Below, piece after piece: positions 44,411-54,092 of a stretch of DNA of 64,000 nucleotides. This DNA comes from Callaeas wilsoni (taxonomy: Eukaryota; Chordata; Aves; Passeriformes; Callaeidae), in the NCBI GenBank assembly GCA_013398955.1, contig VWPU01008478.1:1-64000 (forward strand), given 5' to 3'. Within the stretch, counting starts at the first letter, position 1, and each line of letters opens with the position of its first letter. The notes under the pieces are model-generated. The model had not been told where the DNA came from. It was given only the letters and a program-made list of their open reading frames with translations, and searched no databases. Both the position numbers and the translations under genes were made by a program.

Positions 44411-45691
44411 TCACTAATGTGGTGCCTGGCTGGTGCCGAGCTCCAGGACTCGCTGCAGTCCCTCCAAGGTCTCACCTTTAATTCTTCCTGAGGATTCGGG
44501 GGGGGTTGTTCATTTTGTGCCTTCAGTTGTGCTCAGCAGCCCGAGCCTGGGAGCTGCAGTGTCAGAAATGCTGTGCCAGCCTCTCCCGGCTTCTTTTCCG
44601 AGGAACAGCAGGTTGGAACAGCAGGAATAAAACCAGGATTACCCCTGGGAGGGGTGGCAGAGTAGTTTGTGAAATGAGTGGCAAAATTCCCATGGATGTG
44701 CCCCAGCCTAAGGAAAAGGCCCTGAAGTTTGGGATAATTTGGGGGGATAATTCTGTTTGAGAGTTGTCACAGCTTTGTCTGGCTCTTGGAGAGGACAGTG
44801 AGGTGTTAAAGCCCTTAAATTATTTGATGCCTTAAAGAAATAGAACAGGAATTTTTGTCTCATCTTTCCACTTCCCCAGACAAATCCTCTTTCCACCTCT
44901 CCTTCCTCTCTCTGTGGAGGAGGGAGAAGAGTCCACAGAGGAGAAACTTCCTGATTTTGGGCACAGCCTGGGCTGCAGCTTTTAGCTTAAGTAACTCCAA
45001 TAATGCCCTCCCAGAGGCCTTGAGGTTTAACAATGAAAAGCCCTCCCTGAGGAAAGGCAGAGCACACGGTGATGGATTTCAGTCCCAGCAGACAAATCCC
45101 CACTCTCACATAAAATACTGGTTCTTTTCCCCCACGAAAATGGCACCACGGGGTGCTGCAGCATCCGTGAGACTCCATTAAGCTGCGGAGCGAAAATGAA
45201 AATGTTTGCAGTGGTCCTGACCCCCAGGGAGTCACAGTGAGGCACCATTCCTGATCAGTGGAGTTCTCTGGGCCTCTTCTGGGGGGGCTGATGCTCAAAA
45301 GGAGCAGTTCCAGCAGCCAGAGCAGAAAGGGATGGAAATGGAGGCTGCACCAGCCTCTCAGGGCTGTAATCACTCCCAAATTAGCACTGCAGAGCTGTGG
45401 CTCGTGATGGCAGACAGGATTCATGGCCGCGGAGCAGCACGGACCGTGAAAAGAACTGTGAGAGCTGCCTGGGTTCTGTGAGTAATTTAAGGACTTCCAG
45501 TTCCCAACATTTTTTAGTGCTTTTCTGTAGTTTTGCTGTTTCTGGCCACCAGGTTTTTTTGGCTGAATCCATTAAGTGCAGAAGTGGGCGCTGTAAGGGA
45601 TGGATCCCAGTGCAGCAAACCCCGAGTGGTGCCCAGGGAGCCCCTGGCTCTCCCCCCAGCTGGCATGGGAGGCCGTGTCTGGAACCAGGTG
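44411..45691. other. Intronic sequence, no gene recognised
   Basis: GC-moderate sequence with competing frames, a number of which run into the tandem array to the right. No supported feature. Confidence 0.38.
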
Positions 45692-45997
45692 TCATTCCCA
45701 GCAGCTGAATTTGCCATTCCCAGCAGCTGGATTCACCATTCCCAGCTGGATTCACCATTCTCAGTTGGATTTTGCCATTCCCAGCAGCTGGATTCACCAT
45801 TCCCAGCTGGATTTGCCATTCCCAGTTGGATTTTGCCATTCCCAGCAGCTGGATTCACCATTCCCAGTTGGATTTTGCCATTCCCAGCAGCTGGATTCAC
45901 CATTCCAAGCTGGATTTGCCATTCCCAGCAGCTGTATTTGCCATTCCCGGTTGGATTTTGCCATTCCCAGTTGGATTTGCCATTCCCAGCAGCTGGA
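45692..45997. repeat. Minisatellite of CCATTCCCAGCAGCTGGATT modules
   Basis: Modules beginning CATTCCCAG and continuing either AGCAGCTGGATTCAC or TTGGATTTTGC alternate with spacings of roughly 20-37 bp over 300 bp. Some modules lack the CAGCAG insert. The Pro/Phe/Ile/Trp-rich frames through it are translations of the repeat. Confidence 0.9.
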
Positions 45998-46420
45998 GCT
46001 GCCCTGTGCCCTGGCTGTGAGGTCCAGCCCTGCTCTCTGCCACTCTCAGCCCTGAAGATGTGCAGGCTCTCAGGACAGCTTCCGTTTATCCAGAGGGCAG
46101 GAGGACGGCAGTGAATGGGGCTGAGGGGGCAGAAAAGCGATTTTCTCTCTTAGTTTTGAATGTGCTGCTGCTGAGATCTCTCTAAAGGTCCTCCAGCATT
46201 TGTGGGTGGAGGGAGGGCAGTGGTGGTGAGAGGTGAGGCTCTTTGTGCTGCCCAAATAACAATTATTTGTCTGGAAATGCAGCCTGGGGACATTTGCTGC
46301 TTCCCTGAGAGATTTGATTCAGGTAAAGACAAAATAAGAGTGAATGTTTTGGGGTTAGCTCAGAGCCCTGCTGCAGTGGTGGTGCTCAGGCAGCCCCCAG
46401 GGACAAAATCCCAGCAAGGA

Positions 46421-46572
46421 TGAGCCTGGCAGGGCTGTTCCCAGCGGAATTCTGTGCTTTTGGGGTGGCAGCTGTGCTTACAGGGCCGGGGTGAGCCTGG
46501 CAGGGCTGTTCCCAGAGGAATTCTGTGCTTTTGGGGTGGCAGCTGTGCTTACAGGGACAGGGTGAGCCTGCC
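46421..46572. repeat. Tandem duplication, 71-bp unit, 2.1 copies
   Basis: TGAGCCTGGCAGGGCTGTTC begins at 46421 and 46492, with a partial third start at 46563. The units are nearly identical, so the duplication is recent. Confidence 0.93.
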
Positions 46573-46984
46573 ACGGTGGGGACAAACAACCCTGCATGGT
46601 TCTGTGGGTTCCACCTTCCCCACCTGGAAATCCTCCCATTGATCCTCAAAAGCAGCTCCACGTGGGGAAGCAGAAAAAGCTGCTCCCAGGAAACAGGAGT
46701 TTGGGTTATATTTTTGATGCTTGCTTTCTCTAAAACCCCACAGAGTGCCCACAGCTCACACAGAGGAGGTTTGGGGTTGTTTTATTTCACAGCCTTTGGA
46801 AGATCTGTATTTGCAATGCTTTATTGGAGGGATAAAATGTTTTCAGGGGATCCAAGCTGTTTTCCCTCCTGGGTGGGCAGGAAGGAGCTCCGTTAAGGCC
46901 GGAGTTATTTGTGTCATTTTGGGGGAGGACATCTCGCGTTTCCCTGTTCCTGCTGCCGTCCTTGGGGCTTTGAGCCCTGGCAGT
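46573..46984. other. Intronic sequence, no gene recognised
   Basis: GC-moderate DNA. No supported feature. Confidence 0.4.
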
Positions 46985-47575
46985 GCCAGGGCGAGGAGCT
47001 CTGTGCCCACCCGAGCCCCGGCTCGGCACGGGGCACACCTGGCAGCCCCGGCGTCTCCGCCCCGTGAGGCAGAAAGGGAAGCGCTGCCTTGGACTCCGCT
47101 CCCGATGTGCGGGGCCGAGCTGGGATTGAACCGAGCAAGGGGATCCCGTGCTCTGAGCCGGCTCCGGGCGGGGCTGAGCCCCACGCAGGTGTGAGAGAAG
47201 CGACCCCCGAGGGCCGGGGCGAGCCAGGAGCCGCGGTGCTGGCGCTGCTCCAGACCCGTTCCCGCTGCCTTTCCCAGCTCCCCGTGGCTCCGGGATGGTG
47301 GGAGCACCTGCAGAGCCCCTCCGGAGCCTGCCTGCCCGGCAGGCTGCTGCAGATCCTGGGAAAGCCGTGCCTGGACCCGGGCAGGGCTGCAGGGCTGGGG
47401 TTTGCGGCCGGGGAGCGGCTCGGACCCTGCTCCAGCGGAGGATTCCCGGTGCGGGGGCGAGGAGGGCCGGGACCCCCTGGCACGGGGACGGGCAGTTCTC
47501 TGCAGCCGCCCCTCCTCAGAGGGCACCTCTGCCAGGGGGGCACGGGCGAGGGCCCTGGCCCGGGGAGTCCAGCAC
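46985..47575. promoter_or_regulatory. Intragenic CpG-rich patch
   Basis: About 590 bp enriched in CG dinucleotides, resembling a CpG island about 9 kb inside the presumed intron 1. Long frames on both strands (251 and 224 codons minus, 176 codons plus) overlap each other and carry no domain. It could be an alternative promoter, an enhancer-associated island or a GC peak. No signal-peptide exon comparable to 37824 is seen. Confidence 0.3.
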
Positions 47576-47584
47576 CTGGAGCAA

Positions 47585-47835
47585 ACAACTTTCAGCAATC
47601 GTTAATGATATATTTGTGATGAGAGCACAATGAGCCGAGGGCCGTTTGCTGCCGGTTTTATATCAAGAAATATTTTGGATAATGCTGAAGTAGTAATCTA
47701 AAGGGCATTTCTGAAGAAAACTTCAGTTTGGGCTAGTGAGTGTGATGTTTTTTCCTTTTTTTCCCCCTGTAAATGAGTTGCAGACTGTATGCAATCACTC
47801 AAAACCCCTCAGCATCTCTCACCAGCATTTTTCTG
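47585..47835. other. AT-rich block resembling an enhancer core
   Basis: Adjacent to the CpG-rich patch. It contains CAATCGTTAATGATATATTTG-like sequence at 47597-47617, TTTTATATCAAGAAATATTT at about 47655-47674 and further unique AT-rich DNA. It has several potential forkhead and homeodomain cores. It is one of the best-looking candidate conserved elements in the window. Conservation was not tested. Confidence 0.35.
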
Positions 47836-48156
47836 ATTTAACCAAGCCTTGTGGAAGTCTCCACTAGCTCTTGCACTGTGTCATGTTCAGCACCACGGAG
47901 CATTCCTTACTTCCTGCAGCTCCCAGGAGCATCCCCGAGCCTCAGATTGCCAATATTTTGAACAAAATGTAGTTGACATCCAAAAGCCTCCAGGTGGAAA
48001 TGTTGTTTCGTGGTTTGTAGCTGTGTTTTTGTCCATCTCGTAGTGATTTTTGCCCCGGTTTAGGTGGCAGATTCGCTTCTCTTGCCTCTGTGGGATTAAG
48101 TTGGGTCTGAGTTTGGAAACAGGCGATAGTTAGAGGGTGAACGAGGGTGTGGAAAC
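47836..48156. other. Intronic sequence, no gene recognised
   Basis: No supported feature. Confidence 0.4.
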
Positions 48157-48222
48157 AAAATCTATAGAAATAAAATCTATAGAAATAAAATCTGTAGAAA
48201 TAAAATCTATAGAAATAAAATC
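48157..48222. repeat. Short tandem repeat, 15-bp unit, about 4.4 copies
   Basis: AAAATCTATAGAAAT starts at 48157, 48172, 48187 (one substitution) and 48202, with a partial unit at 48217. In translation it gives Ile-Glu-Ile-Lys-Ser repeats, which is artefactual. Confidence 0.95.
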
Positions 48223-48843
48223 AACTCTCATCCTAGGAACGAGCACAGAACTTGTTCTAAACCTGAGCTGCTCTTGCCCTCTGGTTTCAAACCTCCTGGC
48301 CCTGCAGGCAGTGGGAGAACTCCTCTTTGTGGCTGCTGAAAATGCTCTGGGTGGTTTTCAGAGCACCCAGGAATGAATGAATTCCATGAATCCATGGAAT
48401 TCCGCTGAAGCCTCTGCTGCTGCTGTGTCCTCAGTGAACCACAGCTCCAGAGGGTCCCAAGCCCTGTCCGGGTGTCACTGAGGGGGGTTCCCTGTGCTCC
48501 CGTCCCTGGATGCAGCAGTGCAGGGGCTGTGCAGGCAGCCCCAGCCCGGGCAGGATCCTGGCTGTGCTCCAGGGCTGCTGCTTTGGGAAGGAACTACGGA
48601 ATCCAGTGGGGAAAGATGGATTTTGATCAGGGTGGCTGTTCCTGATCCGTGCCTGATTTCTGGCTGGGTGCTGCTCTGTGGCTCCAGGAGGCTGCAGCCC
48701 CTTTCAGTGCGGGTGTTTGTGGTGATGCTGATGCCGTTTGGTTTTTGCCTTTTTCCTTTTCTGTGTTCTCTGTGTTCTTTGCGCATACATTTGTGGCTCT
48801 GCAGCCTGTTCTATCAGTGGCTGGTTTTCCTAGTGCTTTTCCA

Positions 48844-49228
48844 TGGCCTTTCCCTAGGCAGAAAGACAAAACAAATTCCAGAGCTCCAAGCCCCGGGGGT
48901 ACAAGGCCCCAGTGCTGCCTTGGTTCTTCTGGGAACCAAGGCTGAGAACATCTCTTGGAAACATATTTTCATGGTCAAAGTACAGCTAGTTCCGAGGGGG
49001 AGACTCCAGAGAAGGGGCTTGACCTGGGGGGCAATTGCGTCACCACATGTCCTCCTAATTGGTGCTTTTTATCAATTATGCTGATTTCCTAAAACCTGTA
49101 AAAATGTACTCACCTATGAGGGGGGAGGGGTGGGCTTTTGTGGACATCTTTCCATAACTGCCCCTGAAGGCCTTCAAATAAAAATCCTCTTTTACCTTAC
49201 CTCCTTACTGAAATGATCTCGAGTTGCA
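48844..49228 (+). mobile_element. Solo LTR, family D (385 bp)
   Basis: A plus-strand TG...CA element starting TGGCCTTTCCCTAGGC and ending GATCTCGAGTTGCA. It is flanked on both sides by TTTCCA (48838-48843 and 49229-49234), a perfect 6-bp target-site duplication. AATAAA at 49177-49182 is about 46 bp before the 3' end, giving a short R-U5. I see no internal retroviral sequence. The boundaries were found by matching ends to the duplication, so the family name is open, but the insertion structure is convincing. Confidence 0.68.
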
Positions 49229-49234
49229 TTTCCA

Positions 49235-50191
49235 GGTTAGGAAAAAGGCAGCAATGCAGCTGCCCCGGGTGCTGCCTTGGTGGGGTTGAACACTTTGAAA
49301 GCAGAGGAGTTTGTTCTGCCTTGGAGCACTGCCTGCCTGAGCTGGCTCGGATCGCAAACAGCGCCGATCCAAGGGCTGAGCTGTGTTCAGCTGCGTGAAA
49401 GCCTCTGTGGGCTCGGGAGTGGTGAAAGCTTTGTCCTTGGCACGGGTTAATGAAGATTTGGGCGGCAGGTCCGGGGCTGAGCTGCGTTTGTGAAATCGGG
49501 TTTGACCTCTGGGCTGCGGTTAAAGGGGTTCTGCTGGAGATCAGCGAATCTCCGGGGCCGTCCCTGCCGGGGGAGCCTCCCCTGGGGTGCCGATGCCTTG
49601 GAGAGGCTGCCCCGGCGCAGAGGCTGGGCAGAGTTCAGGATAAAGGGCAGGGATTTATGGAAAGGCCTTCCCAGGGCTCACCTTGGGCAGTGCAGGAGTC
49701 TCGCAGAGACTGCACCCAGGATGGACACAGCCACACGTTTTTGGGACAGATAGCAGTTCTGTCCATCAGAGGTTAATTGTGCAATTCCAGCTTCAGGCAG
49801 TGCAGTCCCATTCTCTCAGTCTGCTCCCCCCAACTCACTTTTGTTTCCATTTCTCGGGGCCTGAGACAGTGAGGTGTCCTTGATTCTCAGGCCTGGAGAG
49901 GAATTGTTGTGTCTGACCAAAATGGGAAAAGCAGTTGCTCACACTCTGTATGGAGCTCAGAGTTACACACTAAAGAACTGCAGGATTACAAATATATGAA
50001 AATATAAAAGCTCAAACCCTAAGGCATCAGTGTGGCACTGCCGCTCCCCGGGAACGGGGCTTAGATAAGGGGGACACTGGGACAAGGTGACTGTGGAGAG
50101 TCCTTTGGTTATGTCAGGGATCTTTAAGACTTTAATTCGGGAATTTGGGAGGCCCTCTTGGTGGTCCTCAGACACAGCCTTGACCATCCTT
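49235..50191. other. Intronic sequence, no gene recognised
   Basis: GC-moderate DNA with 60-108 codon frames in several phases. No domain. Confidence 0.38.
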
Positions 50192-50260
50192 GGGGTTTTT
50201 TGGCGTTTGGTTTGGGGTGGTTTTTTTTGTTGTTTTGGTTTGGTTTTTTGGGTTGACTGG
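50192..50260. repeat. Low-complexity G/T-rich stretch
   Basis: About 65 bp composed almost only of T and G in runs of TTTT and GG, with no fixed unit. Probably a decayed simple repeat. Confidence 0.8.
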
Positions 50261-52255
50261 GGATCTGCCGGAGCCCCTGTTAGAAGGTTCTGCAGGTGGG
50301 GAGCTCTGTCACCTCCCTGCACCTTCCCTACCCCCGGCTCAGCAGCCAGAGGGGAATTTCACGGATATTCCAGCAATTCTTCCTTTGCTGTGTGTGAGGC
50401 ATCCAAAAAGGTTCGGTTTTCACGAGTGACACGGGACAGGAATAAGAATGAAATTAATCCAGTTCATAATTTGATCATTTGCAGTCTGACTTTTCCACAG
50501 CTTCGTGTTTGTTTTCAAACAACAGAGCAGCTGCTGGGTGCAGGGAAATGTAAACTTTGTTATTTGAGCAGTGTCAGGTAAACTCAGGTTCTACCAAATA
50601 TTCCTTTAACTGGGGGAACTTTGGATCTCGCTCCCAGCTTCTGTCAGGGAGGTTTCCTGAGTGCTGCAAAGCCTCCGCTGCAGACACCTCGAGCAGGATT
50701 TGGGAGGATTATTGTTGTGAGATTTCTTTAAGATGGGATTATTTAGCAAAGGTTTTTTTCTCCTCTGTAAAATTACACAGTAAGTGATTGGAATTATTGG
50801 GGTTTTTTTAAGTAAACAGACCCAACGTGTCTTTTGTTCTGTTTTGACTTATCTCAGCCCCAGGGAGTCCAACAGAAATCGTATTTTGCCAGGATTAATT
50901 CTGCACGTGAAGGCGAGCAGAGTCGATGCCCTGAGTCGATGCCTTTCACCTGGGAGTGTTGCTATCAGACACTTCGGTGTCAGCCTGGCCCTGGCAGATA
51001 AAAGCCCCAGTGCTGCTCCTCCAAACCTGGAGCAGTTCTGAGCACTCATAAATTCGTGCTTATCAGGAGTGCAAATACCTTGTCTCAGTGTCTGTCTTCG
51101 GAAAGGAAACTTCAAAGAATATCTTTGTCTTACGGCTTCTCCGGCTTCTCCAAAGGCATGAAAAGCACTTTCTGGAGCCTTGAGTCACTGCCTGCCCTCC
51201 AATCTGCCTTGACAAGTGTTTAATGGCATTATCGGCACCCGGGCCGGGGCTGAGTGCTGGGCAGTGCCACGGGACTTCAGGGAGCTCATCCTGCCTGGAG
51301 AGCAGCTGGATTTAGGGCTGAGCTCCTCTGAGACGTCTCCTGGGGCCGGCGGGTGTGGGAGGCCAGAGCTGAGGAGAGGATGGAATAAAAGGGTGCTGAG
51401 GGTGGAGAGTCGGGGTGGCCGCCCTGGGAAAGGCGGCGGTTCCCCACCCAGGAGCACCGATCCCGTTCCTAATCCCCATTTTCCTGTGCACATTGAGCCT
51501 CTGCTCTCCTCACTCCCAGCTTTTGGGAAAGGATTGCGATGTTTGAGAGATGGGGGGAAAAAAAGCTTGTAGCTCCCTAAAATGTTATTATTGAAATCAT
51601 TCCCCCTCTTGGACAGCGGCTTTAGGTCTGGCTTGGAGTGTTGGGAATAAAACACTCAATGATCCTTTTGGGGGCATTCAGAGAGGGCTGGGATCTACAA
51701 TCCCACAGTGTTAGAATGGGGTTTTATTTCAGCTTTTGATTAAATAGCCTTAAATCAGCGAACATCTGTAAGTGGGTATCACTTGGTGTAAAACAAAATA
51801 AAACCAGTTAAAAACCCCCTGGTGAACGTCCCTGGGTGTTCCCATGGCTGAAACGGGGAAGGAAGGCAGAGGATGAGCTAAAGGATTTTCCTCCTCTCTC
51901 CAATAACCAGCCCCGTCCATACCGTCATTAAAGGGGTGTGATGTTCGTGCTTGCAGCTCCCTTGGTCTCTCCTCCCAGAAGCAGAGCATGTTTATGGGCT
52001 TGGAGGGATTGCTCCTGAGGGGGTCTGCTTCACAAAGCCCCAAAATCCAGGGAAATCCTGAGACTGGCAGGGAAAATTGCCCCAGACCCAAGTCTGCTGC
52101 TGGAGGCTCCGCAGAGATTGGCTTTGATGCTCCCTGTGTCCTGCCGACAACAAACCCAAACTTGCTGCTGTGTCAGTTGGGACACAAATCCAGGAGGAAA
52201 CAACCCAAAAAGGGCGTCTCTCTCTCTCTCTCCTGCCTGCCAGGCAAGCAGGCCC
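50261..52255. other. Intronic sequence, no gene recognised
   Basis: Mixed composition, AT-richer at 50430-50600 and 50700-50900, GC-richer at 51230-51480. A (CT)n run lies at 52219-52234. No supported exon. Confidence 0.38.
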
Positions 52256-52781
52256 TGGCAGCACCTCCCCCACGGGGTCGGGAAAATAATTTCTCAAGTG
52301 CAAGCGAATAAAACCCATTTATTTAACAAACAGAGTCCCTCGCTGTCACGGGAAAAAAGGATATTGAAACCCCCTCCCTGTCCCCTAAAAGAGGACTGTG
52401 GATTTTAGAGTTCTTTCTGTAGGTAAAACCTGCAGGCCTGAGCTGGGCCGGGCCAGGCAGGGTCCGACGATCCCCCTTGGAGGGTCCGGCCGAGCAGGGC
52501 CGGAGATGGGAGCTGGTCTGGGATGAAAAGCAAGCCAAAAACAGCCCAAAAAGGAACAGAAGCCGCTGAGGCAGATCACAGTCCCTTCTCTGCTGAAAGC
52601 CGAAGAGACTCGAGAGCAGAAGTCCTCTAACCGACAAAATGTTTTCAGAATCGGGAGAGAAAAGAATGCAAACATTCTAGTTGCAAGGTCAAGCTGGCCG
52701 CTTTGGAGAGTTCTCTCGGCTTCTCTCTCCCCTTTGCAATTTAAAGGTACACTAGAGATCAAGCAGGCGATGAGGAATACA
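52256..52781 (-). mobile_element. Probable retroviral LTR or LTR fragment, minus orientation
   Basis: On the minus strand the block carries AATAAA (52318-52323) followed by a GGGTTTTATTCGC segment and a GACCCCGTGGGGGAGG end. This is the look of an R-U5 region in avian LTRs. Upstream are a CT/GA-rich stretch and TTTAAATTGCAAAGGGG. Minus-strand limits could be TGTATTCC (52781) or TGATCTC (52759) to GCTGCCA (52256). A 7-bp match AGCAGGC flanks the second choice at 52248-52254 and 52762-52768, but it sits 1-2 bases off the TG/CA end. The exact boundaries are therefore uncertain. Confidence 0.42.
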
Positions 52782-53969
52782 GCATGGTCATAGAATCACC
52801 CCAAGACAGCTCCTTCCCAGTTCCTCCTTTGCCCGCTGTAAACTCGGTTTTTAGCCACCGCCTGCAGGATTCCAGCTGTGACAGCAGGCTCCGTGCTGGG
52901 CAGGGAGCGGGGGCTCTGCCTGCCAGCACCAGCCCCTCTCCTGGTTCTCTTCTCCCCCAGGGCTGGCACCGACGTCTGCAGGCCCACAGGAATAAAAATC
53001 TGCCGCCGTGCAGACAGGTTCCATTCGTTTTCTAACGGCTTCATCTGTGTCAAGGAAGGTAAAATGGATCAACCCCTGAATGAGAGGGACTTTTTAAATA
53101 ATAAAACCTCGGCACAGCCTCCCTGCGTTATCCTCCAGACCGAGGGGCTGGGATGCTGCAGCGCATCTTGAAAGGACCATTTTTAGTTGAACAGCTTAAA
53201 TTGCGTTCAAATTAAAGTGCAAAAACAACCTCTCCTCAATTACAGCTGCAGCATGTGACTCCTCAGGCCTGTTTACTAATTTTTTAAATCCTGCTGAAGT
53301 TCGAGCTGAGGATGTCAGAGGCTTTTCTGTTGTAGATTTGGTGAGAAGCAATTAGTCTTGGAGAGCTGGGCCCGGCAGCTGCTGATGTCACAGGCTCAGC
53401 TGGGAACAAAAGGGACTTTTTGGGAGCGTTTGAGCAGAATTTTATCTAAAACTGGTGGATTAACACAACAAATGGAGCCGTGGACTGTTCCCCACTCGGT
53501 TTGCAGGGAAAGTGCTGAACGTGCAGAGATTTGCATCCGTATTTTCCTCCCTTCCCTGCCCTGAGCTGCAGGCCCAGGTCAGACCACGGGAGGAGGTCGG
53601 GAATGAAGTTTGGTTATCCCCAGGAGGCTTTGCCAGATGAAAAGCAGAACTTTATTTACAGAATGCTGCACAGACAGCAATCCTCTGTGGTTAATTAGAC
53701 TTTAGATAATTGGCACAATAGTGCTGCTTCACCTGGAGGTGGTGGAGCTTGGGGTTTTCTTTTTTTGCACACCCTCAGAATAATAAATAAATAAATACAA
53801 TCAGCTGCAGGCTCCTTCCATCAGCAGCTGATTGACTGCAGGATGGATTTCTGGGCTCTCAGTGCAGACAATTAACACACTCAAGGCTGGGAGGAACTGC
53901 TCAGGGAGCTAAACCTGAGTCATCTTCTGTTTAATTAGCCCCAGAAATTTAATTTCATACTTTTTGTGG
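52782..53969. other. Intronic sequence, no gene recognised
   Basis: GC-moderate, then AT-richer from 53070. The word TCATAGAATCACC at about 52788 faintly recalls a CR1 tail but is too short to call. An AATAAATAAATAAATA run is at about 53783. No gene. Confidence 0.38.
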
Positions 53970-54092
53970 AAAAAACCAAAAAACCAAAAAAACCCCAAAC
54001 AAACAAAAAAAAACCCAAAAAAACCAACCAACCAACCAAACAAAAAAACCCATAAAAAACCCCAAACCAAAACCCACATCCAAAAACCCAAA
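53970..54092. repeat. Low-complexity A/C-rich stretch
   Basis: About 120 bp of A runs separated by CC or CCC, including an AACC tetranucleotide run (54024-54037). The minus-strand frame through it reads as a Phe/Gly/Trp/Leu-rich hydrophobic string and is not a membrane protein. Confidence 0.9.

Noticed and set aside
46843..47598. 251- and 224-codon minus-strand frames in the intragenic CpG-rich patch
   Set aside because: Both are in competing phases of GC-rich sequence, rich in Arg, Pro, Gly and Ala, without a domain. The patch is reported as possible regulatory DNA instead.
52788..52800. Possible second CR1 tail (TCATAGAATCACC)
   Set aside because: Only about a dozen bases match and the upstream CR1 consensus segment is absent.
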